Below, piece after piece: positions 12,165-25,806 of a DNA stretch of 64,000 nucleotides. Numbering within the stretch: position 1 is the first letter of the stretch; the number at the start of each line of letters is the position of its first letter. The notes under the pieces were generated by a model, which had not been told where the DNA came from, did not search any database, and saw nothing but the letters and a program-made list of their open reading frames with translations. Position numbers and translations under genes: made by a program. The stretch lies in the NCBI RefSeq assembly GCF_000151665.1, contig NW_013171838.1, forward strand, positions 695,001 through 759,000, in the 5' to 3' direction. The stretch is from Blastocystis hominis (taxonomy: Eukaryota; Sar; Bigyra; Opalinata; Blastocystidae).

Positions 12165-12897
12165 TCACTGCGATACATAACTTCCTCTATGATCCGACAG
12201 CAGCAAATAGTCCCGCACCACGTTCTGTTCCACCAGACTTCGTAACCTTTTGAGATACATCTCCCTCTGTCTCTCGTCTCTGTTTACTGCTAACGACCCT
12301 CTATCAAGTTGCATCAGCCATTGCAGGGAGAACGGTAGCAATTCGAACGTTTTCCGAAAATGAGCCAGCAGCACCTATGCCATCTGTGTGTATAGCATAG
12401 CACAGTAGAGCATAGCATAGCATAGCATAGCATAGCATAGCATAGCATAGCATAGCATAGCATAGCATAGCATAGCATAGCACAGTAGAGCATAGCATAG
12501 CATAGCATAGCATAGCATAGCATATTACTTAAGCAAAAGCATAAAATGCGAGCACTTTCCGTTCTCGATGACCATTCCCTATCCAGTAGACGCGAAAGTC
12601 TCGATCGCGTACACTTCACTTCACATGTTTCGTTCATTTCCTTCATCGCCGTTTCCCTGATTCATTCGTTCAACACCACTCATCTCGATTTACAAGAACC
12701 GAATTCTCCGCATGGATCGCTCCATGTGTTACCTTGTGGCTGCTTAGATTCCCATCCTGGTGAATGGGATGAGTTGGACCATTTGTTTTAATTCCATGCT
12801 CTGAAATCGAAGGAATAATACCGTTACATGCACTTTTTAAATAGGTAAGAATAACCTCGTAAACCTTTTTCCAGTTTTCTGATCTCTTTTTCCACAA
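12165..12897 (-). CDS. Possible small gene crossed by a CATAG repeat (weak)
   Basis: Minus-strand open stretches begin MWKKRSENWKKVYEVILTYL at 12897, continue after a plausible 37-nt intron (plus strand 12639-12675 region) as MKEMNETCEVKCTRSRLSR, and end with a charged helical stretch (MYLKRLRSLVEQNVVRDYL) near 12165. The CATAG microsatellite lies between the second and third pieces and would have to be intronic or coding. No family is recognised. The evidence is only composition and possible splice sites, so this may not be a gene. Confidence 0.25.
12394..12522. repeat. CATAG pentanucleotide microsatellite with duplicated ends
   Basis: More than twenty CATAG units. The variant CATAGCACAGTAGAG occurs near both the left end and the right third, so a longer unit was probably duplicated as a block. 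Confidence 0.9.
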
Positions 12898-15020
12898 TAG
12901 AATAAGTATGCAACAATGAGCGTTTTGATGAATCGTAAAAGTGTATGCAACCCCATGTGTGTAATTAGCGTTATCTACGGCTCTATAAGCCGATACACGT
13001 CGCTATATCCATTTCTTTGACAACTATGTCCTATAGTTACCTTCCTACCCGTAAAGTGTTAAAATCACAACCTACTTGTATAAAAAGCGAATCAGCAAGG
13101 TTAAATATTTTTATCTACCTCATAATTGACGTAATTACTATTAACTGCAATCGAGTCACAAGAATCCACCCGAATGTTGGTTATTGAATCGTATTTTTAC
13201 CTGCTGTTTCTTTATTAGGTAATTCCATATTGGATGGAAGGTTCACCTATTCACCTGTGTTAATAGGATGGAATGTAGAGTTTCCCCTATGGCTTGCCAG
13301 ATATGGAAAAGGAGTATGTTAATTGCACATTTTTGGTAATGACTTGAAATGTGGTTTTATTCTACCAGGACCGAATGTGAAACAATGCTTTTTGTCCACA
13401 GAATATCATTGATAGTCGAATACTGGGTTTTGAATGTTGTATACAACTATGATAACTTCGGTATGAAGATATACTTATAATGCCTTTTTTCTACTATTCA
13501 TGTTAACTTGATTTGTGCCTTATTTGTTTCTCGGTTTCTATGTGTTTTTGATATCCTCGTTCTTTTTTTGGACATGTGGGTTCATTCATTAGCATGCTAA
13601 AAAAGTGTGTTTCGTGTTTCTTAGCTTATGTATAACATGTATTTCTACGTTCTTTGTTTTGGATTCCTTGTTAGGAAACACATGAAATAGTCGAAATAGT
13701 ATTTTGTATCAGGTTGTACCATCTGAATGATTTGTTCAATTGTTCTCTACAGTTTCATATTTTGCTTGTCTACAGTATTTTGCAATTCTTTAATAGTCCA
13801 ACATGAACGAAGAATACCTATTTTAGTGGTCATTCCAACTATACCTACATTGGTATTCCATGATCTATTTTATTCATAATATGTAATATCGAGAGTATTT
13901 CAAGGATTCGCTACAATATGATTCCGCACAAACACATCTATTTTGCATCACCTCTACAATCGTTCACAATTGTAAATACAGTATTCAACTCCATATAATA
14001 ATCATTTTCAAAGAATATTACTTCTTCTACACACAATACTCTACCAGCCAAACATTGGACAGCGTCGTAGCATATTCATTAAGTCATTCGTATGAATGCA
14101 TGTACCAAGAAATGATTGCTTGATTAGGAGATGACTTAAGGTGGCTCAAAAACGTTGAACAAGTGCTTTTAACGCACATCGCTATTTCATTTATAATGAA
14201 TTGGTGTGTTTCACGTAATAGGAGCCAAGTTTCGTATGTGACATAGTTCAAAAAGCATGCTTATGAAGACCAAACCTATTAAAGGGTGGTAAGAGATCGA
14301 ATTTGATGGACAAAACTCATTTTCAACAAACACAAAAGACAACTAGCACTCACATTATTTCGATAGGATTCTATGATACAACACTTTAACTTTAGTAAAG
14401 TCATTGTCTTTATATTTGATGGAATCTACGACAATCCACTTCGCTTGAGGTACAACCGGCCTTTTTTCGACCTTTATTCTCTTTCTTATAATACGTTTCT
14501 ACAGATTAAGCATGGGAGAGTAGAACACACACGAACTGCGAGCATCTGCTTCCTCTTTTCACATGCTAATTGATATAGAACAGGGTCAGTATATAGTATG
14601 GACCCTTTCTGGCCAGTGGAATACACTGGATAGAACTCCATACGGTTGTGATTCATTCCACAAAATGATTGTACTATTTCCACAAATAGACCATTTTGTA
14701 GAATCTTGTCCCAAATATAGACCATTATACACTAGAAGCCAATAGAAACTCAAGAAATTTAATTAGATTTAAAACCAATCATTTCCATTCACAACTACAT
14801 TTGAACATCACATTACTGTAGGTTCTTGAATTCAATCCTATCATATATCGATTATAGATCAAAAAGTGAATAGTCTTAATTCCAAAATTATGGACTATTT
14901 TTGTCATTATCGTAAAAATGATTGGTTCATAATTTAGGCCAAGATGTCCTAATTCTATCTTGTATTAATGATCATGCAAAATTGAATCCATAATTCATTA
15001 TATTTTTGTGAGTTCGCAGA
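12898..15020. other. Gene-poor AT-rich region
   Basis: About 2.1 kb without any exon chain I can support. Short open stretches exist but show neither splice structure nor family resemblance. No tRNA-like or repeat structure was seen by eye. Confidence 0.5.
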
Positions 15021-18000
15021 ATGAAATTGATTCCGATATCGTTATTGCTGAGTATATCTTCGTTCTGATATTGAACTTTAGTTGCCATTGCGCTTAGCGA
15101 TCTTGCTTGTACTACTGGACAGACGTACATGAAGTTCATTAAGAAGTGCGGATCTTCCTGGGCAAGTGAAGAGTCGTTCAAGGTCTATTCTGGATCTACC
15201 TTGTTGTATACTGGAACTGGTTTTGCTAACAGCGAAACTCGTACTATTGAGCAGTGTCTGACTACTTCCACCAACAACCAATACACCGTTGAGATGATCG
15301 ACTCTTATGGTGACTCTTGGTATTCTGGAGCTTATCTTGCTATTTATGGCCAATATGGTAATATTGTCTTCAAGAATTTCCTTGCTGATGCGCGTAAGGA
15401 GACCTACACCTTCTCTTTATACTATGGTGTTGAAAAGAGCGCTACTTGGAAGATGACCTCTGGATCGATTACTGATGGCTGGACTGCTTATTCGTTCTCT
15501 GACAGCACTTGGTCGGATGCTACCCTCGGCTCTGTGACTACGACTGCTTCTGGTACTCAGTACTTCCGCAAGCAGTTCGTGGGTCTTGCGAACATGGCTG
15601 CTTACAATGTTAAATTGTACTACAAGGCTGGAGTGATTGCCTATATCAATGGAGCTGAGGTCTATCGTGATAACATGCCTGCTGGAACTGTTTCTGCTGG
15701 TACTTCTGCTACTGGAGAATATCCCGATATTGCTTACCATGGATTCATTCGTCCTGGTACTGAAGTGGCTGCCCAGCAATCGATTCTGGCTGTCGAAGTC
15801 CATTTCTATACTGCACAAACCAACGTTGATTTCAATGCTTATCTTGCTATTTTGGCTTCTTCTACTACGGATGGCAACTGTTTCATTTATTCTGATGATG
15901 CCTCCGTGTCTTCCACTCAAGGTTCAACTGTCTCCAACCTTTATGACTGGTCTCGATCTACTTACTACTATATTGGTTCTACAGCCTTCCCTGCGACTGT
16001 AACCTATTCTCTCAATGGTGATAAGGCTTACATCAACTCTGTCCGTGTATGGCCTTACACATCTGCTACATCTGCGCCTAGTACCTTCACTTGGCAAGGA
16101 TCGAACGATAACTCGCAGTGGACAAATGTGATCAGTGTCTCTGGAGCTACCTATGAGTCGAGCACATATCAATCGTTTGGAGGCTATTTCTATGCTGGAC
16201 TTTATCCTTATTATCGTGTCGTTATCGAGAGTAGCGGTGCTACCTATGGTTACGTATACGAGATGCAGCCTCTGACCTGTACGACTGCTATTCCTACCTC
16301 GATTACTTTCACTCCCAATACTTACACATTCTGGGCCAAATACGAAGAGGTGTATGTTAAGCCTGATGTCAATGAGTTTACTTCTTGCACAGCTCAGAAT
16401 CTTCCTGAAGGACTTACTATTGATGCTGCCACTTGCGTGATTACTGGAGTTGTGGCCAATGCTGTGTCGGGTGTGACAGTTACTGTATCTTCGGTTGTTC
16501 TTGGCAACACCTACACTGGAACTTTCACCCTTACCATCCAGGAATGTGCTGGAACAGTCATCAACGTTCTTCGTACCTATGGATCGAGTGCCACGAGTGA
16601 GAGTTTCGAAATCAAGGATACTACGAATCAGCAGGTGATTATGTCCGTTGCTGCCAACTCGGGTCAGGTTAATAATGAGGATTGGAGTAGCATTGCTTGT
16701 GTTACGAATGCCAAGTATGAAGTGACTGTTGGATCCACCTCTACTTACTGGAATTATGTTTCCTTCTTGTATGTCCGCGCTGTTTTGTCTGGTCCTCAGA
16801 TGGAAACGATTCTTCGTATGAGATACGATACAAATGTCGGTTTCCCTACGAGTCGCACTTTCAATGCTCAGTATTCCGTTCAGCCCCATTCTAGCTGGCA
16901 TTACAAGCATGGAGAAGTTCCTGCTGATTGGTATTCGTCGACTTCCACTGAAGGATGGACTGAGGGAAATGACACCAACTATCCCGATTCTTCCAACCAG
17001 ATCCAGCTGTACAAGAAGACGTTCAATGTGGCGGACATCAACAACATCGCTGGATTCGTTCTTTCCATCAAGTTCAAGTATGGATGCATTGTCTATCTGA
17101 ATGGACACGAAGCGTTCAGAAAGGGATTGACAGATGCTACGATCAGCACTTCGAGTTATGCTGACAACATTTACACGAACACTCTCTATCACCAGATTTC
17201 CCTTCCCCTCAAGACGGTTCAAGTTGGAGAGACTGCTGCTGTGAACTACATCCAACAGGGATCGAATACCATTGCTATTGGAATTGTTGCTGCTAATGCA
17301 AACCAGAAGGAAGCGATCTTCGATGGTGCTATTCGGTTGATGTGTGAATCAAAGGAATCTCGTGTCTTTGACTACGCTCTTACTTACAGTGGAGTTAACG
17401 GCAGTCCTTCCTATGCTTTCCACCACTACTATTCATACACATGCTACTCTTCTTCGTGTGGTAATAACTATTTGAATATTGCATTCAACAATGATCGACA
17501 TGAATGGATCAACTCCCTTACGATCAAGTTGTACCATACACAGGGTACTCAGCAAGTTCGTCAGTTTGTGTTGAAGGCTCGTAGTGGAAATGATGAGTGG
17601 ACCACGTTGACGAATGTGACTGGACTCATCTGGTCTCAGACGGGTCAGACTCACACGATCTATTTCCAGAACAACAAGGCCTATCATGAGTATCGTTTTG
17701 AGAACTTTGCTACAGGCGACACAACTGAATGTTATTGGAAGTTCAATACTCTGGATCTGAGCTCGGTATGCACCACCATGACCGTTCCTGAACTTTCGTA
17801 TGCTACTACTACCATCTACAAGGATATTGAGATGGGAGAAGTCTATCCGAACTCTGCTTATTACTACAACTTCCAGATCACTCCTGCTCTTCCGAATGGA
17901 ATTAGACTTGATCCTAACACTGGTATTATTTCTGGAACCGCCTCTGCTGAGATGCCAGCCACCACGTACTCTATCACTGCCAATAAGCTGACTGGAGGCA

Positions 18001-20006
18001 CTTCCACTACTTCCTTCTCTCTTACTGTCCTGATTTGCACGGGAGGAAAGTCCTTGATCACTTTGGTGGTACGTACTGATAGCTGGCCTTACGAGGCTTC
18101 TTACAAGCTGTTCCAGGGAGCTGGCACGAGCGGAACCCTCATTTCCTCAAACAATGGATTCCCAGTATCATCCAATCTGAACTATGTGGATTCTTGTCTG
18201 GCGGATAATATTTACACATTGCAGATGCTGGACTCCTATGGTGATGGTTGGAGCAATCCTGCTGGATACTATCTGACTGTGGATGTGGGTACGATGATCT
18301 TCGAAATGGGACAGCTCCCTCCTTCTACTTCTTCCATTAGCACGATGTTCTCTTCTTACCTCCCGTTCCAGTTCGATTATTCTGAATGGAAGATCAGCTT
18401 TGATACTGTCGAGAATTGGAACTCTCTTGACTTTGATGATTCTGCTTGGCAGTCAAAGAAGACAAGCCAGTTTGAGACGAATGCTAAAGTCACTACCTAT
18501 GTGCGTCATCAAGTCGATATTCCTGACATCAGCAGCTATTCTGTATTGAATGTTCAGGTCAAGTATGCTGGAGGTATTGTTGCCTATTTCAATGGCCGCA
18601 AGGTGGCTCGTTTCAATTTGGAGGACAACTTCAACGAGGAATCGCAGTCGCTTGCTGTCCATGATGCTGACACGCCTTCCAAGTTCCATGTGATTATGAC
18701 TACGGTTGGTGGAACGAATGGAAAGAATATGATGGCGTTCGAAATCCATCGTCCTCTCGGCCAATCCTCTTCGAATAAGATCGTGTTCGATGCTACGGGT
18801 GTGTTCGGAGTGAACGAGTGTTCGATTCTTGTGGATACATATTCCGATATTTCTGGATCGTCCGTTTCTAATACTGAAATCGAAAACTTGTTCGATCTGA
18901 ATCCCACAACTTATGGATATCAGGCGAACACTCAGGGAACTCATCTTGACTGGGAGGTAGAGAACCTGGAGGGAACCAGATTCAACAGCTTCGCCATGCA
19001 GACCGTGTATTCTCGTACTGGTTTTGGATTCTCTCTCTATGTCCGTATGTCCAGCGAGGATGAGTATATTTCCTCATTGGCTGTTACGGGTCAGTCCACG
19101 CAGGCTTTGAGACGAATTGCCTGGGGCGTGCCTGTTGGAATTGCTGGATTCAAACAGCTCAAGTATGAAGTGGACGTGCCTGCTTCCTCTGCGGTGTACT
19201 TCAGCTCGATTATTCTTCAGTACTGCAAGCCTAGTGGAACTGGAGTGTGTCCTGGAATCGGCGATTATCCTTCTGTGGGAGAGGGAGAAATCTCGCCTGC
19301 TAGTTGCGAAGAGGGATATCGTGGATATTCGTACCGCACTTGCTCTGGTGGTGTGTTGGGTGAGATCAACAACCAGTATTGCACTCAGAAGGTGCCTGAT
19401 AAGCTGTTGTATGATAAGTCTATCTACAATCTGGTTTATGGAACTACTGTCGAGATTCCTAAGCCTACGTATGTGAATATCATTGAACAGTTCTATTTGG
19501 GTGAAGGTGTGCAACTTCCTCTTGGACTGCAGCTGAATGCCCAGACTGGAGAGATTACTGGAGTTCCTGAAGAAGAGGTTGCGTTGAGAACCTTCACGAT
19601 CTATGGAAAGAACCAGGCTGGAGTGACATTTACTGAGATTTCCATTATGGTGAAGAAGGGAACTTGCAAGGCTGAAGGACACTTCGATACCACGAATGTT
19701 GGTGAGGTCTTTGTTTATGATTGCGCTCAGGGAGGAGCCTACGTGGGTACTGAGAAGAGAGCTTGTAACCTTGGTAAATATGACGGAGAATGGGGTCCGG
19801 TTTCTGGATATTGTATGCCGATCGCAATGATCATCATTCTGGTGATCATTGCGATTATCATTATTGCTATTGTTGCCTTCGTTCTGGTTCGTGTGACTGG
19901 AAGAGCGAAGGCTGTGGGTGGTGTGAAGGGAAGAAGTGCGAGAGCCACACCATCAAAGAAGAATCTGTCCAAGAAGGAGAGTACGAAGAAGGCTGTAAAG
20001 GTTTAA
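15021..20006 (+). CDS. Giant modular type I surface protein (jelly-roll, discoidin-like and putative-Ig modules)
   Basis: 1651 residues. Exon 1 (15021-15051) and one 30-nt intron (15052-15081) precede a single long exon. The spliced N-terminus MKLIPISLLLIAIALSDLA is a clear signal peptide that would be missed without the intron. The ectodomain repeats a series of modules: a DSYGD-W motif (MIDSYGDSWYSG, MLDSYGDGWSNP); a beta-sandwich with FRKQFVGLANMAAYNVKLYY and AGVIAYINGAEVYRD-like strands (three copies); discoidin-like segments (SRSTYYYIGSTAFPATVTYS); and He_PIG-type putative Ig folds (LPEGLTIDAATCVITGV, LPNGIRLDPNTGIISGTA, LPLGLQLNAQTGEITGV). Two CCP-like cysteine modules precede one transmembrane helix (MIIILVIIAIIIIAIVAFVL) and a short basic tail. 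Probably adhesion or glycan binding; the exact ligand cannot be told. TAA stop, with TGTTTGTT 4 nt on. Confidence 0.92.
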
Positions 20007-20010
20007 TCAT

Positions 20011-20018
20011 TGTTTGTT
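20011..20018 (+). terminator. TGTTTGTT after the surface-protein gene
   Basis: Exact octamer 4 nt after the encoded TAA, at the spacing seen where poly(A) completes the stop. Confidence 0.8.
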
Positions 20019-20205
20019 AGAAAAAAGAAAAGATTCTAGTAATTGAAAAACATGCCCGTTCAAGCTGTTTCGTGGTCTCATAACGAACCAAAATATATGT
20101 CTTGGTATTTTATCACCTGTAAGTAGTAGGTAAATGACGGCTAACGCGCGGAAACCGATGGCTGCCTTTTTCTGCCCTGCTGTCCAAAGTGAAACATTGT
20201 TTCCC

Positions 20206-23200
20206 TTACTTCAATCGGTAATGACCGAACGCCAGTGTGTGTACGTTGTCGTCCAAGATCCATCGCTTGTTGTCCGTGCAAGTCATAAGGGTCTTGGTCT
20301 GCTCCTTCGTGGTGATATCGTACCCTTGGATACTGATGCGTTTGAAGCTGCCTTCGATCACTGCATCTTCCTTCTTCTCTGCCTCGAGTACACGCTTGTA
20401 CAAATCGATGTTCTTCACACTCATTCTCTCATCATCGATTACCACATTGCGAGGCACTCCCTTTGCTGCGTTGTGTATCACATGCTTCTCATCAACCAAG
20501 CAGTACATCTTCGGTCTAAGTCCCACGAACTCCGTAATGCGATGTCCGTTGTGCTCGTCCTTGAAGATCGGACCAGGCAACTTCTTGTTGAAATTGAGGA
20601 ACGAGTCCAATGAAGGGAACTTGCTCTTGTCCACCTCATACTCGTAGTACTTCACGAGTTCTCCATAGAAGTAGCTCGTGTTATCCAATTCCGAGAAGTC
20701 GAACGACTTGTACATGTCGCACATCTTGTGAACGATGTTGCCCTTGTCGTGCAACTGCACGATGAGTGAGTCCGTGTCCTGTCCTAGCAGTTCCACGTTG
20801 TCGAATGTGTTCTTGAGCACATTGTAGTAGAAATCGTAGATGATGTGTTTGGACATATCGAGAATGGCGAACCCAATGAAGAATGGCTTCTCGACCCTGC
20901 GAACCGGTGTATTCAGCTTGATACCGATGAGATTCTCGGAATACATGGTTGTCCCAACGATCATATCATACCCATGCTTCTGAATGATTGCCTCACGTTC
21001 ATTCCATGTGTTAGCGAACTTCACTTTCATCCGTTTCAACCCAGTCTCCACGAATTTGCCATAGGTGGAGTTTGCCAACAGCTTGTACAGGTTCTTCTCC
21101 ACAGTGGTCTTAGACTTCGCTTGTTTCTCACTCAGCATGTTCACATATTCGAAGATGAACGGTGCCTGCTTGAATCGAATGATGTGGTGAATGTGCGTGA
21201 GACGATATCCCTGTTGAATGCCCAGTTGCAACAGTGAGTAATGCACGAGATACTTTCGACGAGGCACAAGATCGCAGATGAGCTTCGGTGTATTCGTTTC
21301 TTTCACTTTGTCCACAATGTCGTTCTTCTCAGCGTACTTCTTGATTCCATCGGAGTACATACCTGCCTTCTGTACGGGGAAAATGGCAGATCATTGAACT
21401 TGTCGTGGAGTTCCACTGGTGCCTCGATATCACATTCGATGAAGAATCCATACTTGCCGAACGTCTTGAGTGATTGCACCCACCCATTCGGATCACGATT
21501 GATCTTCTCCATCACTTCTCGTCGCTCAGGTACACCCACCAACTCATAAGGCATCATTCGATGCATGGCTCCACCGTACAGGTTGTTGGCGTCCAGGTAG
21601 TAGATGCCTTGGGACGACGTTGCTTGCTCCTTGTTGTCAATGTCAACCTTGGCATGTCGTTTCACGATCTGTGTGATACCTCCTCGCAGGTTCTTCAACA
21701 ATCGCATGAAGTCAACGATATCATTTGTCTCCATCAATCGAATGCCCTTGCTCTCATAGAACTCGCCCATGCGATTCAAGAACACTTTCACCAGTTGTTT
21801 CTCGGCGAGTCCCTCATTCGCGCTAATGCGCATGATGTACTGAGCCCATTTCCTTGCGAGGGTCATGAGGCTACTCTCATTATGATCGCCCTCCATTGTG
21901 ACCTTCAAGAAGAGCGAATATGCCATTTGCGGTGCTGTGATGTAATGCATTGGATCAACACCGAATGCATTCAGTGTGGTAACGCGAAAATGCTCGAATG
22001 CATCAGCTATGAGAGTCACATCGAGTACATTGTACAATTCGTAGTATTCACACCATATCTTGATATCGAAGGTCTTCCACAGCTTCATCATGTGATCATA
22101 TTCGTCTTGGGGCATCATCTCACCCTTCATATCATCAATGCATTGTTCACGAGAAGGAATGACGGTATTGTTCAATGACTCGTATGATTTGATGAGACTG
22201 TAGAACATGGGTTCTTTCCGTGTCAACAAATCGATGTATTCATCACTCCATTGCTTGCCTCGAGACTCGCAGTACTTGCATAGTTGTTGTTTGGTGTGCA
22301 CATAGAGACCCAAGCTCCCTCCGAGCATTTAAGCCACGATCGATCTGAGAGGACTGCTGATGAGTTTCAACGAGTCCTTGAATTGAATGCCATTGTATTC
22401 GATCTGCATTTCCTTGTCCTCAGTGGTTGGAATGACTTCGTGATCTCCAGGCATTGTGGCGATGAGTTTCATGATGAATGTGAAGTCGTAGTGCGATCCA
22501 TTGTGGAAGTAAACTGGTAATCGATAGTTCTTCTTGTTGAGTGAGAGTTGTAGATTGCATTTGGTATAACAGGTGCCAATGTATTGTTCAGCCTCGTAGA
22601 AACGGGTCTCAGTGCCATTCGAATACTCACCTGCCATATGTGCATGATGTCTCACCTTGTCGTCCTCCAGTTTTACATGGCAGAAGGGACACATGGTTGT
22701 TGAACAAAAGTCCTTCTCGACCTTCGATGTGCTCTCCAATGGTTATTCATCGAAGAGGTACTTCTTCATGTTTTCTTGCAATCAAATCATATATTCCCTG
22801 AAAGGACGAAAATCGCTCTCTTCCTCCTTTGGTGAGTGGAAGATCCGCAGTTGTGTCTGGATGGCTGGAATGCGTGACACGGCTAGACAGGACAACATGA
22901 TTGGCTTGTGTCTGTTCTTGTCGTCAATGGCTGACTCGAAGTCAGCGTACACGACGACCGGTGCCAGCATTTCCAATCGTTGGTTTGTGAATCGCAGACG
23001 TGTATCTTCACTCGACAACTCGTATTGATCACGATCATCCATCTATTCGCGATGTGCCTGCACTTCATGGTTTTGGACAGCTCTTTTTGATCCGAAGAAG
23101 TCGTCACAGAATCTGCACTTCACTTTTTTGCTGTATGTCTATTCTTCGCATCACTCTGACGAAAGATGCGATGTTTGAAATCGCTCAAGTCCTTGATGTA

Positions 23201-24640
23201 CAAGAAATGCTTGGGAATATCTTTCTCCTCCTCCCCTCGTATGTCATTTACGATGCACAGAGAGAGGGTGGCTCCATTCACCTTCGGCTTGTACACCTGA
23301 GAGCTCGTGAATAGATCATACTTGTCCTTGGAGTTGTCATTGTATCTTGGTAACAGTATGATTTCGAAGATATAGAGAGAAACTTTCAACAGTTCTTCCA
23401 ATTGTGCGAATTTCTCTTCACTTTGATCGAATGCCTTGTTGTCACAAATATCCATTGCTTCCTCCACCTTATGAATCGTCACTCCGAACACCTTGTACTT
23501 GTCGTGTTGTTTCCACCACTTGTTGTACACACTCGTATCGCCCATCTTGCGATTCGCAATGATCTTGTGCCCGCCTTCACTTGCCAAAATGAGATACCGT
23601 TGCAGGCATCGGTTGTCATCGATATTGGGGTTAACCACTGTGTATCCAAGGATAAGAGGTGTGTGATGTTTGTAACCCACGAATGTGCGAAGTGGGAACA
23701 TCTCGACATGGAAACCGATTTAACCTCGGTAAACAAAACCACTTCCTTCCGTCCTTGTTCCTCCACAGCATTTCTGTACCATCTCAGATAATCCTCCAAC
23801 CACTCGTCGATATGATCCTTGTAAATGATGTGAAGGTTTCTCAATCGATCATCGGTGGTGAGATTGAGTATCTTGAGTTCTCCGGCATGTGTCCATATGA
23901 GGTAGTATGCCATGATGGTGATGAAACAATGAGGATAATCGCGCATCCCATTCAAGATGTACTTCTTCGCTACCTCATTGAACTTACCCGACTCATCCAT
24001 CATCAAGTTTATCGGTTCCACTTCCTCTTCGCTCTTTCCATCCGGTAACCGAACCCATAGTCTCTTGTCATCATCGTTCTTGAGGCGAAAGTCATTCTTG
24101 GTTCATTTCTCATTCATCCATTTTTTGTACTTGTTCCTCTCTACAGTGTGATAATACGTGAGTGAACATTCAAGTGAGGACTCGATCACATCTGACAAGC
24201 GTCCTTCCGTGACTCTGCGATCAATCAGAGCGAAAAACTAGTATTGTCGTGTTATTTTTCGTCTCTTCTTCACCGTATTCATGAATTCAGGCAACGGTTG
24301 TTTTCGTTAGTCACCGAATTCATGTCCATTCCACTCGTATACGAGATATCGCTCGTTCTATGCCTTGCTTCCCACAATCAGATACTTACGCTCTCCTTTG
24401 GGATCACCAACTCGTTTACGAGGAGTTGTTTGTTTTGGTTTCTTTGCTGCCTCCATTGACCTCATATTCTCATCTATACCTTGTTTGACACATACACTCG
24501 TGAATCAGGAATGGTCTGATCGGTGAACTTCCCATCGATCATGTAATACTTGGCTGCCAATCGTCTCCAGGTTTAAGTGCCAATCTTGATCATTCGTCCA
24601 GTATTGGGGTTCAATGTGTGAGTGTGTGTATTCATTTTTC
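20206..24640 (-). pseudogene. Protein-primed family B DNA polymerase, fossil
   Basis: Polinton-type polymerase. Exonuclease-like signatures (VYADFESAID, FHNGSHYDFTFI) come first in gene sense, then palm motif A (LDANNLYGGAM), motif B (LANSTYGKFVE) and motif C (GQDTDSLIV), ending near DDNVHTLAFGHY. The 5' part carries a stretch (NPNTGRMIKIG) like the short adaptor motif found in large DNA viruses. The gene is broken in several places. This element would have used it for self-synthesis. Confidence 0.85.
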
Positions 24641-24692
24641 TAATAATGCATTTCTATATATCTCTTTTAACCCCAGTTCAAGCTTTGATTAA

Positions 24693-25178
24693 ATGAAATA
24701 CAAGAAAACGGAAAACAACACATGGTCTTCCCTGATACGCACTTGTGAGGACGAAAAGATCGAACTCGCCGATATCATCATCCATACCAAGTATCCGATC
24801 AATTCCGAGCGTCTATTCGTATTCAGTGTTCACACCCCGCAATCGAATGTGAACTGTGGTTTGATCCTACACGACAACGATTGCATCGAGATGACGTTGG
24901 ATGAAACTCGTCCGCCCTTGTTTACCGAGGATAAATGGAAGTATCTATTGCCTCAATTGAAATCCAATGGTCTGCTGGATGTACCTCTGAATGTGTTTTG
25001 GAGGAATGATTTACTGCCTCCTCATATTATCGGTGTAATGACCGAGAATCGTGCTGTTTATTTCTTCTCGAACTACTATGTTCGCGTGGTCTACAAGGTG
25101 GCAGATGATGAAGTGCCTCCCGAGTTGTCCGATCTGTTCATCGATGAAGGCGCGTGTCTGAAGGGTTTGTATGTTTAA
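24693..25178 (+). CDS. Unknown ORF of the fossil element, 161 residues
   Basis: Not recognised. A uniformly coding-like soluble protein without signal peptide or membrane segment. It lies between polymerase and integrase on the opposite strand, overlaps the next ORF by a few bases, and therefore probably belonged to the same element. Confidence 0.5.
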   Translation: MKYKKTENNTWSSLIRTCEDEKIELADIIIHTKYPINSERLFVFSVHTPQSNVNCGLILHDNDCIEMTLDETRPPLFTEDKWKYLLPQLKSNGLLDVPLNVFWRNDLLPPHIIGVMTENRAVYFFSNYYVRVVYKVADDEVPPELSDLFIDEGACLKGLYV

Positions 25179-25428
25179 CCCTATGAACGAAATCAACCAA
25201 AGTAAATTGGATCAATCAATGTCGTACATATTCAGCAGCAATGGAAACAATTACACGTTCAAGAAGCTCGATAACATGCTCATCAACATGCCAGAGAACG
25301 ATGGCAAACATGTCCTCGTGCGTGAGACAGTGGATGGCGTTCCTCAATATTCATGGACAACATCATCTGGATGTTTTGTGAAAGTCAATAATGACACACT
25401 GTTTGAACATACACATACATCCACTTAA
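25171..25428 (+). CDS. Unknown ORF of the fossil element, 85 residues
   Basis: Not recognised. Small, polar and soluble; its start overlaps the end of the preceding 161-residue ORF, an arrangement typical of tightly packed element genes. Confidence 0.4.
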   Translation: MFNPMNEINQSKLDQSMSYIFSSNGNNYTFKKLDNMLINMPENDGKHVLVRETVDGVPQYSWTTSSGCFVKVNNDTLFEHTHTST

Positions 25429-25548
25429 CCATTCAATAATCAATGCCAATTCGAATTACTTTCTGCTTTATATCTCATAATCACATCGATTCCATGTTAC
25501 AATGAGAATGATGTCCTATTCAAACATTGTGATTCCATCGAATCGGTT

Positions 25549-25806
25549 GTGGATAAGGGATACAAGGTGAATGTTTCAATGGATGGTGTGTCATTGCTCG
25601 ATGTGCCATTCATCGATACACTCAACAACCTTGTGACCCTTTCCCATACCAAACTGAAAAATGGAATAGAATGGACAAGTGAGAGTCATACGATCTCTGC
25701 ATTCACGAATATCTATTCTCTTGTATGTCTGGGAGATGTTAAGAGCATCACGATCGTTTTCGAACACTTGAGCGAGGTTGTTGCTTCTGTTTCTGATTCC
25801 TCGTAA
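25549..25806 (+). CDS. Unknown ORF remnant of the fossil element
   Basis: Not recognised. Beta-rich composition (VNVSMDGVSLLDVPF, SITIVFEHLSEVV). Its 3' end overlaps the opposite-strand integrase. Part of the same fossil. Confidence 0.35.
   Translation: MDKGYKVNVSMDGVSLLDVPFIDTLNNLVTLSHTKLKNGIEWTSESHTISAFTNIYSLVCLGDVKSITIVFEHLSEVVASVSDSS

Noticed and set aside
12394-12522. CATAG array as a CRISPR
   Set aside because: No spacers; a eukaryotic microsatellite.
15924-17255. 443-residue minus-strand frame opposite the surface protein
   Set aside because: Antisense of the repeat-rich coding sequence, without any recognisable domain.
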